Shown here: positions 25,493 to 33,557 of the stretch, in pieces
Position numbering within the stretch: position 1 is the stretch's first letter
Layout of the letters: each line of letters starts with the position of its first letter
Assembly: GCA_963781665.1 (NCBI GenBank)
Contig: CAWAGA010000002.1
Span: 496,001-560,000 of the forward strand
Source: JAJYIW01 sp963781665
GTDB taxonomy: Bacteria; Chloroflexota; Anaerolineae; Anaerolineales; Anaerolineaceae
DNA length: 64,000 bases
Reading direction: 5' to 3'
Notes under the pieces: model-generated
What the model saw: only the letters and a program-made list of their open reading frames with translations
Databases searched by the model: none
What the model was told of the DNA's origin: nothing
Position numbers and translations under genes: made by a program

Positions 25493-26727
25493 CTAAAAAC
25501 ACCGGCAATGTTTTTAAATTCTCTACCGGTCGAACAACATTATTTGCCTTGATATTATTGGCGCTTCTAAACTTGCTTAATCAGTTAGACCGGCGTGGAT
25601 TAGTTACTATTTTCCCTTTGTTACAACAAGAATGGGGGTTTAGTGATGCCCAATTGGGATTAATCATCTCTTTCATCACCCTGGGACGCAGCCTGATAAC
25701 TATCCCGTCCGGGTGGCTTGCCGATCGCATCGGTGTGATAAAAATATTACGTCCAGTAGCTTTTCTCTGGTCTTTTCTGGCGATCGTATCCGGATTGGCA
25801 GCCAATAGCTGGACCTTTTTCATCACTCGGGTTGGAATTGGCCTGGCGGATGGGGTTAACGGTCCGCTTGACCTGGCTTATCTCGGAAAAATCAGTCCCA
25901 AAAACAGACGAGGCGTGGTACTTTCTATTTATTCAATTGCCTTATATGTGGGATCCGGGTTGGGGCTGATATTCGCGGGTTTCACCGGCGAGCGGTACGG
26001 GTGGCGTTGGGTTCTGATTATTCCAGGAGCGTTGGCAATGGTAATCTCTTTTGGTTTATGGGGTTTACCTCACCTCCCGGTAAAAAATTTCACAACTGCC
26101 TCAAAAACCCACTTCTCCAAAATCGATTTGCGTTTTTTGAAACCACTCTTTGGTGTTTTCCTGGGGGGATCATTAGGTGTATTTGCTTCTACGGCGCTCA
26201 TATCCTGGCTGCCGACGTATTTTACCCGCCGATTTGAGTTGAGCCTGACACAGACCGGACTGCTGACAGGTGGGATCATCCTCCCGGCAAGCATGTTGGG
26301 GGCGGTGGCGGGGGGTTTCTTGAGCGACCGGTTATCACTAGGTCATCAGGCAGCGCGTTACTTGATATCTGCTGCTGGATTGGGCTGCGCCATGGTTTGC
26401 GGATTGGTGGGTTTATGCGTTCAAAATGTCTCGAGCACGGTTATTTGGTTCTTTATCTCGACTTTTTGTTTCACTTTGCCCGTCAGCCCCTTGTTGGTTT
26501 TGATTCAGGACAATGTCCCCGAAAATAAATTGGCAACTTCACAGGCAATTTTTGGAATTGTAACCCAGGTCATCGGCGCAGCTCCGGCAACTGTTCTGGT
26601 CGGATTGGTTTCTGATTGGGTGGGTCTTCAGACGGCATTGATCCTCCCGTTTCTGGCTACCGGTATGGGGGGATTATTGATAGCATTCAGTCGGCGAACT
26701 GTTGGGGGTTTTACGATAACCGATTAA
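25489..26727 (+). CDS. MFS transporter (ACS/oxalate-formate-antiporter-like)
   Basis: This 412-residue protein has 12 hydrophobic helices. The family signature after helix 2 reads 'GRSLITIPSGWLADRIGVIK', and a second 'GGFLSDRLSLGHQAARYL' lies between helices 8 and 9. 'GEYGW'-like arrangement 'GERYGWRWVLIIPGALAM' marks helix 6. The substrate cannot be told from sequence. Its ATG overlaps the last codon of the BTAD regulator gene (ATGA), so it was co-expressed with it and probably was its target. Confidence 0.88.
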   Translation: MTKNTGNVFKFSTGRTTLFALILLALLNLLNQLDRRGLVTIFPLLQQEWGFSDAQLGLIISFITLGRSLITIPSGWLADRIGVIKILRPVAFLWSFLAIVSGLAANSWTFFITRVGIGLADGVNGPLDLAYLGKISPKNRRGVVLSIYSIALYVGSGLGLIFAGFTGERYGWRWVLIIPGALAMVISFGLWGLPHLPVKNFTTASKTHFSKIDLRFLKPLFGVFLGGSLGVFASTALISWLPTYFTRRFELSLTQTGLLTGGIILPASMLGAVAGGFLSDRLSLGHQAARYLISAAGLGCAMVCGLVGLCVQNVSSTVIWFFISTFCFTLPVSPLLVLIQDNVPENKLATSQAIFGIVTQVIGAAPATVLVGLVSDWVGLQTALILPFLATGMGGLLIAFSRRTVGGFTITD

Positions 26728-26796
26728 GAAAATTGTAAGGTGCTAATGCTAAGCTGTTGCCAGAAAACCAGCAACAGCTTTTTAAATTGAGGTAGG

Positions 26797-26997
26797 ATGA
26801 GCGATCCTTTGCAACGAATTACGATCCTCTTTATCGTTCGCGTTTGGGCGGAATACCTAAGTCGTGATCCACCGGCATTTTGTGGGGAAATCGAGCACAT
26901 AGCAAGCAAACAAAAACAAATATTTCAAAATGATGCCGATATACACGAATTTATTCGGCTTTGTATCCAGGGACAGAACTCGCAAGACTGTCATTGA
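26797..26997 (+). CDS. Small conserved-looking protein, 66 aa
   Basis: The sequence 'FIVRVWAEYLSRDPPAFCGE', then 'IEHIASKQKQIFQ', resembles a short Chloroflexota protein type in which 'f.vRvW.e......wrG.ieHv.sg....F' precedes a final helix. A GAGG ribosome-binding site lies just before the ATG. Its last 22 codons form the left boundary of the tandem duplication: the same stretch recurs at 29055-29120, joined to IS66 sequence. No function is known to me. Confidence 0.55.
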   Translation: MSDPLQRITILFIVRVWAEYLSRDPPAFCGEIEHIASKQKQIFQNDADIHEFIRLCIQGQNSQDCH

Positions 26998-27056
26998 TCC
27001 GCTTCAGAAAGAATTCAAGATATCATTCGAGTTTTCGCCATTAAGGAGAAAAGACG

Positions 27057-28781
27057 GTGAAAATTAAAATTAATTTGATGCTGGCAATTATATTATGTTT
27101 TTCCTTGCTAAGCCTGGTTACCACTAAAGTCCATGCAGCCACCTGTACGTGGAACGGATTGAGTAATAATGATTGGACCTATGCTGCAAATTGGTCTGAT
27201 TGTGGGGGCAATGTTCCTGGGGAGTCAGATGATGTCATCATCCCTGACGCAGACACCGACCCAAGCATACCTGAATCGACCAGTGTTAGTATTGGAGATT
27301 TGACCATGCAAACCGGTTCACGCCTTTCGATTCGGGGGGGGTCGGGCCTGACGACCGCCTCATGGACGAATTCGGGCACTTTGGAAGTCAATGCAGCAAC
27401 CGCTCCTGTTTTCCTACTAGGATCCGGTCAGTTTATAAACCTGGGCAATATTTCGAAAATCGGTAATGACGATTTGATGATCTACCCAGCACTTAGCAAT
27501 TCTGGGACGTTGGATATTCAGGATGGGGATGTTACTTTAGCCCACGGGGGAACGCATACAGGAGAATTTGATGCGGTTTCGGGATCGTATCTCATCCTTG
27601 GTTATTTTACCGGCCAAACTTTTAATTTTGAGAGCGATTCGTCGATAAAAGTACCATGGGTATTGATCGGCGCTAAGACCGTAAATATCAAAGGGACTTA
27701 TTGGCCACCCGCTGTTGGAAGCCGGCTGGAAATCGGCTTTTCTGGCGAACTAAGTACTGTCAAGTTTACGACCGATGCCAGAATCGTAAATATGGCAGAA
27801 ACGGTTCACGTCAATAGCAACGGCAAATTGATCTTCGAATCGGAAACTGCTAATTTCAATTTTTCAACGCTGAGAATATCTGAAGGAGAAATGAATAACC
27901 TGGGAGCATTATCTGTGAGTAAAACCTTTTCCTCTTACGGAGGGAAAATTTCCGGAAGCGGGACGATGACCATCCGGGCAGGATCAACCTTCACGATCGG
28001 AGCACCTTCCACCGAATTAAATGAACAGACCCTGGTTAATTCAACTATAGCAAACTGGAACAACGGCGCGATTACGGTAGTCAATAATGCCGTCTTTCAA
28101 AATGACGGAACCTTCAACGCAAATGCGACCACAACGATGAGCGCCGATACGGGTGGCGCGTTTACCAATAATGGTGATTTCTATAAATCCGGGGTAGGGA
28201 CGACCACGACCATGAATATCGAGTTTACAAATACCGGGAACGTGGAAGTTCTATCAGGAACATTATCTTTCCCAATGGGATTGACATCGGGCGATGGAAC
28301 GGTTGTCGATCTAGGGACAGGCATCATTGGGTCTGGCACTGGATTGACCCTTACCAGCGGTGCCAGCCTGGTGGGATCAGGAACGCTGGATGGGAATCTA
28401 AACAATGGCGGCGAGGTGAGTCCGGGGAGTTCGCCAGGGTTGATCACGGTAAATGGTGATTACATTCAAACGGAAGACGGCGTTTTGACCATGGAACTGG
28501 CAGGGACGACGGCCGGATCCGAATACGACCAACTGTCGATCAGCGGAAGTGCTACGTTAGATGGCACCCTGGACGTTACTCTCATTAACGATTTCGAACC
28601 TTCATCCGGTGATAGTTTCAGCATCATGACCTACGGTTCGCACAGCGGGACCTTTGAAACCGTGAATCTGGGGGATTTGCCTTCCGGTTTGAAATGGGTT
28701 GTGGATTATGATGCGACGGCCGTCACATTGACCGTCGGTCAAGATTTGGTAATGGTCTTCTTGCCGCTGGTGACGCGATAA
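27057..28781 (+). CDS. Secreted beta-helix-type surface protein, copy 1
   Basis: This 574-residue protein has a Sec signal peptide ending at 'TTKVHA'. The start is GTG with AGGAG 8 bp upstream. The mature protein opens with 'CTWNGLSNNDWTYAANWSDC', then 'VPGESDDVIIPDADTDPSIP', a motif common at the start of right-handed beta-helix surface proteins. Many short 'SGTLDI..G..'-type rungs follow, such as 'FTNTGNVEVLSGTLSFPMGL'. 'DYIQTEDGVLTMELAGT' resembles the passenger-associated strand of autotransporters. The C-terminus is 'DLVMVFLPLVTR', a hydrophobic tail shared with copy 2. It is probably exported and surface-attached. No enzymatic motif is seen. Confidence 0.85.
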   Translation: MKIKINLMLAIILCFSLLSLVTTKVHAATCTWNGLSNNDWTYAANWSDCGGNVPGESDDVIIPDADTDPSIPESTSVSIGDLTMQTGSRLSIRGGSGLTTASWTNSGTLEVNAATAPVFLLGSGQFINLGNISKIGNDDLMIYPALSNSGTLDIQDGDVTLAHGGTHTGEFDAVSGSYLILGYFTGQTFNFESDSSIKVPWVLIGAKTVNIKGTYWPPAVGSRLEIGFSGELSTVKFTTDARIVNMAETVHVNSNGKLIFESETANFNFSTLRISEGEMNNLGALSVSKTFSSYGGKISGSGTMTIRAGSTFTIGAPSTELNEQTLVNSTIANWNNGAITVVNNAVFQNDGTFNANATTTMSADTGGAFTNNGDFYKSGVGTTTTMNIEFTNTGNVEVLSGTLSFPMGLTSGDGTVVDLGTGIIGSGTGLTLTSGASLVGSGTLDGNLNNGGEVSPGSSPGLITVNGDYIQTEDGVLTMELAGTTAGSEYDQLSISGSATLDGTLDVTLINDFEPSSGDSFSIMTYGSHSGTFETVNLGDLPSGLKWVVDYDATAVTLTVGQDLVMVFLPLVTR

Positions 28782-28786
28782 GCCGA

Positions 28787-29054
28787 GCCTATCAGCAAGG
28801 CGGAGCGGCAGTATTAGCATTGGTTCGCAAACTGACCGACGATTTCAGGTTGCTGGGGTCCTTGGCAAGGCCTGGAAGACCGGCTTGCCAAGGACTCCAG
28901 CAACCGCGATGAACCGTCTTCTAGTGATGGATTGAACGAACCGGCTCACAAGAATCTGCATAAACGTCACAGAAGGAAAAGCGGAGGACAGCCGGGTCAT
29001 ACAGGGTATCCGCTCAAAGCTGTTGCGCATCCTGACCGGGAAGATATTCATTAT
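28787..29054 (+). mobile_element. IS66 transposase N-terminal remnant, copy 1
   Basis: Starting just after the surface-protein stop, one frame reads 'AYQQGGAAVLALVRKLTDDF'. A second frame then continues 'LAKDSSNRDEPSSSDGLNEP' and 'RKSGGQPGHTGYPLKAVAHP'. These are the helical N-terminus and the 'SSNSSkPPSSDg...GGQpGH.G' zinc-finger region of IS66 transposases. A frameshift lies near 28870, and no catalytic domain follows. The remnant ends at the duplication junction (29054). Confidence 0.8.
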
Positions 29055-29179
29055 GATGCCGATATACACAAATTTATTCGGCTTTGTATCCAGGGGCAGA
29101 ACTCGCAAGACTGTCATTGATCTGCATTAAAAAGAATTCGGGAAATGAAACGAGTTTTCGTCATTCAGGAGTAAAGGCA

Positions 29180-30910
29180 ATGAAAATTAAAATAAATTTG
29201 ATCCTGGCAATCGTATTATGTGCTTCTTTGTTAAGCCTGGTCACTACTCAGGTCCATGCAGCCACCTGTACGTGGAATGGATTGAGTAATAATGATTGGA
29301 CCTACGCTGCAAATTGGTCTGATTGTGGGGGCCTTGTTCCAGGGGAGTCAGATGATGTCATCATCCCTGATGTAGACACCGATCCCAGCATACCTGAAAT
29401 GACCGCTATCAATATTGGCGAATTGACCATGCAAACCGGTTCAAGGCTTTCGATTCCGGGAAGCTCAACCCTGACGACCACCTCGTGGACAAATTCGGGC
29501 ACCCTGGAAGTCAATGCAGCCGACGCTCCTGTTTGGTTATATGGATCCGGCCAGTTTGTCAACCAGGGTCGAATTACAAAAATCGGCGTTGATGATTTGA
29601 TTATCTACGGATTATTTAGCAACTCTGGGACTTTGGATATTCAGGGAGGGAATGTTACACTAAACCGAGGTGGAACGCATACAGGGGAATTTGATGCGGT
29701 TTCGGGATCGTCTCTCGCCATTGGCGGTGAAACTACCGGCCAAACATTTAATTTCGAGAGTGATTCATTGATGAAAGTGTCGCGTCTATTTATTAGAGCA
29801 TACACTGTCAATTTTAGCGGCACGTATTGGCCGCCTGCCGCAGGTAGCCGTCTCGACGTTCAACCGTCTTCAGGAAATAGTACGTTAATATTCACAACAG
29901 GTGCTAACATCGTCAATATGCCTGAGCTGGTCAGCGTGAGTAACAGTGGCAAACTCATTTTCGAATCGCCAACCGCATATCATAGTATTTATAATCTGAA
30001 TATTCGTAACGGCGGAGAACTTAACAACCTGGGTGAATTATCTGTGAGTAATTCATTCATCTGGTACGGGGGGATAATATCTGGAGCTGGAACAACAACG
30101 GTTTTAGCAGATGCAGCCTTCACGATCCGAGATTCTACTCACACACTGGATGGGCAGACACTGATCAATTCTGCAGTAGCAAACTGGAATTCTGGAGCCA
30201 TTTCAATGACTAACAACGCTCTCTTTCAGAATAGCGGTACCTTCAATGCAAATGCGACCACAACGATGAGCGCCGATACGGGTGGCGCGTTTACCAATGA
30301 TGGTGATTTCTATAAATCCGGGGTAGGGACGACCACGACCATGAATATCGAGTTTACAAATACCGGGAACGTGGAAGTTCTATCAGGAACATTATCTTTC
30401 CCAATGGGATTGACATCGGGCGATGGAACGGTTGTCGATCTAGGGACAGGCAGCATTGGGTCTGGCACTGGATTAACCCTTACCAGCGGTGCCAGCCTGG
30501 TGGGATCGGGAACGCTGGATGGGGATCTAAACAATGGCGGCGAGGTGAGTCCGGGGAGTTCGCCAGGGTTGATCACGGTAAATGGTGATTACGTTCAAAC
30601 GGAAGACGGCGTTTTGACCATGGAACTGGCAGGGACGACGCCCGGATCCGAATACGACCAACTGTCGATCAGCGGGATTGCTACCCTGGAAGGCACCCTG
30701 GACGTTATTCTTATTAACGATTTCCAACCTTCAGCCGGAGAAAGTTTCAGCATCATGACCTACGGTTCGCACAGTGGGACCTTTGAAACTGTGAATCTGG
30801 ATGATTTGCCTTCGGGTTTGAAATGGGTTGTGGATTATGATGCGACGGCCGTCACATTGACCGTCGGTCAAGATAAGGTAATGGTCTTCTTGCCATTGGT
30901 GACGCGATAA
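29180..30910 (+). CDS. Secreted beta-helix-type surface protein, copy 2
   Basis: This is a paralogue of 27057-28781, encoded in the second duplication unit. ATG at 29180 is chosen because AGGAG lies 8 bp upstream; the frame is open further upstream without support. The signal peptide ends 'TTQVHA' and the mature start repeats 'CTWNGLSNNDWTYAANWSDC'. The central rungs differ strongly from copy 1, whereas roughly the last 220 residues are almost identical, ending in 'DKVMVFLPLVTR'. Such a pattern suggests diversification of the exposed middle and homogenisation of the end by recombination. Confidence 0.85.
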   Translation: MKIKINLILAIVLCASLLSLVTTQVHAATCTWNGLSNNDWTYAANWSDCGGLVPGESDDVIIPDVDTDPSIPEMTAINIGELTMQTGSRLSIPGSSTLTTTSWTNSGTLEVNAADAPVWLYGSGQFVNQGRITKIGVDDLIIYGLFSNSGTLDIQGGNVTLNRGGTHTGEFDAVSGSSLAIGGETTGQTFNFESDSLMKVSRLFIRAYTVNFSGTYWPPAAGSRLDVQPSSGNSTLIFTTGANIVNMPELVSVSNSGKLIFESPTAYHSIYNLNIRNGGELNNLGELSVSNSFIWYGGIISGAGTTTVLADAAFTIRDSTHTLDGQTLINSAVANWNSGAISMTNNALFQNSGTFNANATTTMSADTGGAFTNDGDFYKSGVGTTTTMNIEFTNTGNVEVLSGTLSFPMGLTSGDGTVVDLGTGSIGSGTGLTLTSGASLVGSGTLDGDLNNGGEVSPGSSPGLITVNGDYVQTEDGVLTMELAGTTPGSEYDQLSISGIATLEGTLDVILINDFQPSAGESFSIMTYGSHSGTFETVNLDDLPSGLKWVVDYDATAVTLTVGQDKVMVFLPLVTR

Positions 30911-30915
30911 GCCGA

Positions 30916-31100
30916 GCCTATCAGCACGGCGAAGCGGCAGTACTGGAGTTGGTTCGCAAACCGACCGACGATTTCAAGCTGCTGGAGTCCCTGGCAAGGC
31001 CTGGAAGACCAGCTAGCCAGGGACTGCAGCAACCGCGATGAACCGCCCTCCAGGGATGGATTGAACAAACCGGCTCACAAGAGTTTGCATAAACGTCGCA
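30916..31100 (+). mobile_element. IS66 transposase N-terminal remnant, copy 2
   Basis: Copy 2 of the remnant begins 6 bp after the second surface-protein stop: 'AYQHGEAAVLELVRKPTDDF', then in another frame 'SSNRDEPPSRDGLNKPAHKS'. It breaks off near 31100, before the 'GGQPGH' part seen in copy 1, marking the right end of the duplicated cassette. Confidence 0.75.
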
Positions 31101-31113
31101 GCTCGAGAAATTT

Positions 31114-31144
31114 AAATGGGATCAGGCGACGCCTGCTCCCATTT
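31114..31144. terminator. Hairpin after the tandem surface-protein genes
   Basis: The arms 'aaatgggatcaggcg' and 'gcctgctcccattt' pair almost perfectly around a very short loop. The hairpin lies between the duplicated cassette and the converging SnoaL-like gene, so it may serve both directions. Confidence 0.55.
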
Positions 31145-31207
31145 ATCGATTAACTTCGAGCCATCACTCGAAAACAGCTCTTCAAGCTGCATCAGCAATA
31201 TCGCTGG

Positions 31208-31660
31208 TTATTTTGAGGGCAACTTTACACCAAGTGGCGCCAGGAACCACTCCATTCCTCCCGTAATTTCCTGGATTTTTACGATTTGATCGCCTTCAAC
31301 AAAAAACCTGGCTGTGGCATCCGGCCACACGATCTTTTTACCACTGGCAGGAAGAACGCCCAGGCCCATCGCCGATAGGTCCATAGGGCCAGTTTGGGTG
31401 CCTTCAAAATGAAAGGTTATCACCACGCCATCCCCATCTTCTTCAAAATTGCTAACCACCTCTTTAAAGTCTTTGAAAGCCGCCTGCAAAAGTAAGCCCA
31501 TTCCAGCATATCCCTCTTTGGTCATCACAACATTACCTTCTTTATCTGTGTTTTGAAAGTCGTCAGATAAATAAGTATTGTTCGCTTCAATAATGCTCGA
31601 AGGTAAATTTGCCCAAGAAGCGTCTTGCCACGCTTTAATAACATCAATTTTACTGGTCAT
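31208..31660 (-). CDS. SnoaL-like / NTF2-fold protein
   Basis: This 150-residue protein begins 'MTSKIDVIKAWQDASWANLP'. ATG at 31660 is chosen for its AAGGAG ribosome-binding site; the longer frame has no such site. 'YAGMGLLLQAAFKDFKEVVS', then 'GVVITFHFEGTQTGPMDLSA', matches SnoaL-like polyketide-cyclase proteins of the NTF2 fold, as does the final 'FFVEGDQIVKIQEITGGMEW'. Such proteins are cone-shaped small-molecule-binding proteins, with functions ranging from cyclases to binding proteins. The specific role is unknown. Confidence 0.85.
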   Translation of the reverse strand: MTSKIDVIKAWQDASWANLPSSIIEANNTYLSDDFQNTDKEGNVVMTKEGYAGMGLLLQAAFKDFKEVVSNFEEDGDGVVITFHFEGTQTGPMDLSAMGLGVLPASGKKIVWPDATARFFVEGDQIVKIQEITGGMEWFLAPLGVKLPSK

Positions 31661-32010
31661 ATCGGTCTCCTTAAAATAAGATGCGTGCATCTTGCGACGC
31701 GCGCATGATAATGGCAATGCTAGAAGGGTCTGGCCTGGGCATGCAATTTGGCCTGACACTTTCCAACATTCCATTTTATAAGTCTCAAGTGGCTGATAGA
31801 TTAGCCGAGATTTTTAATAAGATCGATGAGGCCTTTGTTGATAACTCTCCCCGTGGCAATTGATGGCTTGCCAGCTACGTCCAAAGCCAATGGCACATTA
31901 AAATTATTATAGCATGTATTATGATAATTTAGATATTTTTAATGTATTAACTCCGGAAAATAACAAACATCATCCACAAATTTATTGGGACTGTAAATAG
32001 CTCTTGGAAA

Positions 32011-32047
32011 GTAAAAAAAAAACTGGCTCAATGAGCCAGTTTTTTTT
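32011..32047. terminator. Bidirectional intrinsic terminator next to bfr
   Basis: The stem actggctc/gagccagt with an aat loop is flanked by an A-run on one side and a T-run on the other. On the minus strand it ends the bacterioferritin transcript 7 bp past its stop; on the plus strand it can also terminate. Confidence 0.85.
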
Positions 32048-32053
32048 ACTAAT

Positions 32054-32524
32054 CTAGTCTTCTACCTGCACCAACAGATAATTTTGGATTCCCATCTGCA
32101 CGATCTGGTCTTTCTGGGCTTCAAGCCAATCGATGTGGTCTTCCTCTTCGACCAGAATCTTCGTGAGCAGCTCGCGCGTACCATCGTCGCCCAATTCTCT
32201 GACCGTGCGAATGGCATCGTTGTAATTTTTGACCGCTCCGGCTTCAGCTTCGTGGTCGTGGTCAAGCTGATCTGCGACCGATATGCCGATATGCAGCGGA
32301 TTAAGTTTGCTGACGATGGGCAAGCCTTCAAGGAAGATGATCCGCCCAATCAACCATTCAGCGTGCTTCATCTCATCCTTAGCGCGGCCTTCAACTGCCG
32401 CGTGCAAGCGCTCGTAACCCCAGTTGGCGCACATTTCGGAATGGACCATGTACTGGCTGATGGCAGTCAGCTCATCGGCGAGCAACATGTTCATGGTTGC
32501 AATAACTTTTTCATTACCTTTCAT
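32054..32524 (-). CDS. bfr: Bacterioferritin
   Basis: This 156-residue protein stores iron as a 24-mer and oxidises Fe(II) at a di-iron centre. All the classical residues sit at standard Bfr positions: Glu18, Glu51, His54, Glu94, Glu127 and His130 of the ferroxidase site, and Met52, the haem ligand between subunits. The ribosome-binding site GAAAGGA precedes the ATG. A strong terminator lies 7 bp downstream. An AT-rich upstream region (32530-32590) contains a TATAAT box on the minus strand. It is monocistronic and probably responds to iron or oxidative stress. Confidence 0.96.
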   Translation of the reverse strand: MKGNEKVIATMNMLLADELTAISQYMVHSEMCANWGYERLHAAVEGRAKDEMKHAEWLIGRIIFLEGLPIVSKLNPLHIGISVADQLDHDHEAEAGAVKNYNDAIRTVRELGDDGTRELLTKILVEEEDHIDWLEAQKDQIVQMGIQNYLLVQVED

Positions 32525-32772
32525 CGCTAATATTCCTTTCCCTAAACTTTATATTGGATATTATAATAGAAATAATAATATAAATGATGGTCTACCACCA
32601 GGACGACATTATATTTGACAGCCTGGTGGAAAGATTATTGTAATATTGGTATTTCTTCAGGACCACTCGCAATTTGGATGGTTCAGACAAATGGATCCCC
32701 TACCCTGCCCACTCCCTTGCGCCTGCGCTCAGCCAGGTCATTGGGTGAGGATTCCAAATTAGGAGGGAGAAA

Positions 32773-33450
32773 ATGGACCTATATGGAAAAGATGCATCTT
32801 CAGTTGATGTTGGAGCACGATTAAGGGTACTGCGTGAAGAACGCGGTGTGTCAATCCGCGCCCTTGGCCGCAGGAGCGGCCTTTCTGCAAATGCATTGAG
32901 TATGATCGAACGCGGTCTCACGTCCCCATCGGTCAGCACCTTGCACAAAGTCGCCAGTGCACTCGAGGTTCCGATCACAGCCTTTTTCAGGCAAGAACCA
33001 CCTCGCAGCAATATCGTATTTCGCAAATCGAGCGAAAGAATCAGAGCCCCCTTTTTACGCGGTATATGGGAAGGGTTAGGCGGAGAAGCATTCATCGGAC
33101 GAGTCGAGCCGTTCATGTTGACCCTCGACAGGGGCGGCAGCAGCGGCCCACACGGCATGCTGCATACCGGGCACGAATTTGTCTTTTGCCTGCGCGGTCA
33201 ACTTGAATATGACGTTGACAGCGAGCGTTTTCTGCTCGAATCCGGCGACAGCCTGATCTTCGCCGCCCAGCTGCTACACCGCTGGCGCAACCCCGGTAAA
33301 ACGGTCACCAACGCCATCGTCGTACTGGCCGGCTTCGAAGAAAGCGAACACCCGGGTGAATTTCACCTGGCATCCCCTCTGGATGAAGGTGAGGATGAAG
33401 AGGCAGACACAGCGCATCCAGATGAAGAAAATCCTCATGAGGAAGTCTAG
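32773..33450 (+). CDS. XRE-family regulator with C-terminal cupin domain
   Basis: Residues 14-70 are an XRE helix-turn-helix: 'ARLRVLREERGVSIRALGRR', then 'SGLSANALSMIERGLTSPSV'. From about 125 to 200 a cupin_2 barrel is visible: 'GPHGMLHTGHEFVFCLRGQL', then 'LESGDSLIFAAQLLHRWRNP'. Such proteins are small-ligand-responsive repressors or activators. The last 25 residues are highly acidic ('DEGEDEEADTAHPDEENPHE'). An AGGAGG ribosome-binding site precedes the ATG. The target genes are not clear. It converges with the DinG gene. Confidence 0.9.
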   Translation: MDLYGKDASSVDVGARLRVLREERGVSIRALGRRSGLSANALSMIERGLTSPSVSTLHKVASALEVPITAFFRQEPPRSNIVFRKSSERIRAPFLRGIWEGLGGEAFIGRVEPFMLTLDRGGSSGPHGMLHTGHEFVFCLRGQLEYDVDSERFLLESGDSLIFAAQLLHRWRNPGKTVTNAIVVLAGFEESEHPGEFHLASPLDEGEDEEADTAHPDEENPHEEV

Positions 33451-33557
33451 TCAGGTAAAACGATAGTTTCTTCTCGCATTAGAGATAAAAACCCGTCAGC
33501 TGCGTGACGATTTCGTTTTATTTCTTTTCCGGCCCACTCACCGTATTTGATTTTTTG

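Larger units (their letters stand above)
26932..31100 (+). repeat. Tandem duplication of a 2.1-kb cassette
   Basis: Unit 1 (26932-29054) and unit 2 (29055 to about 31100) each contain the same pieces in the same order: the 3' end of the small gene, a secreted beta-helix-like protein gene, and a piece of an IS66 transposase N-terminus. The offset is about 2123 bp at the left and 2129 bp at the end of the genes. The junction at 29054/29055 fuses IS66 sequence to the small gene's tail. Similarity varies along the unit: the gene 5' ends are close, the middles are strongly diverged, and the last 650 bp are nearly identical. Confidence 0.85.

Noticed and set aside
31681..31863. Plus-strand 60-codon frame upstream of the SnoaL-like gene
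   Set aside because: No ribosome-binding site and no motif; it begins in the SnoaL leader region.
33492..33530. Hairpin between the XRE-cupin and DinG genes
   Set aside because: The stem is only 5 bp with a weak T-run, so a terminator call is not supported.
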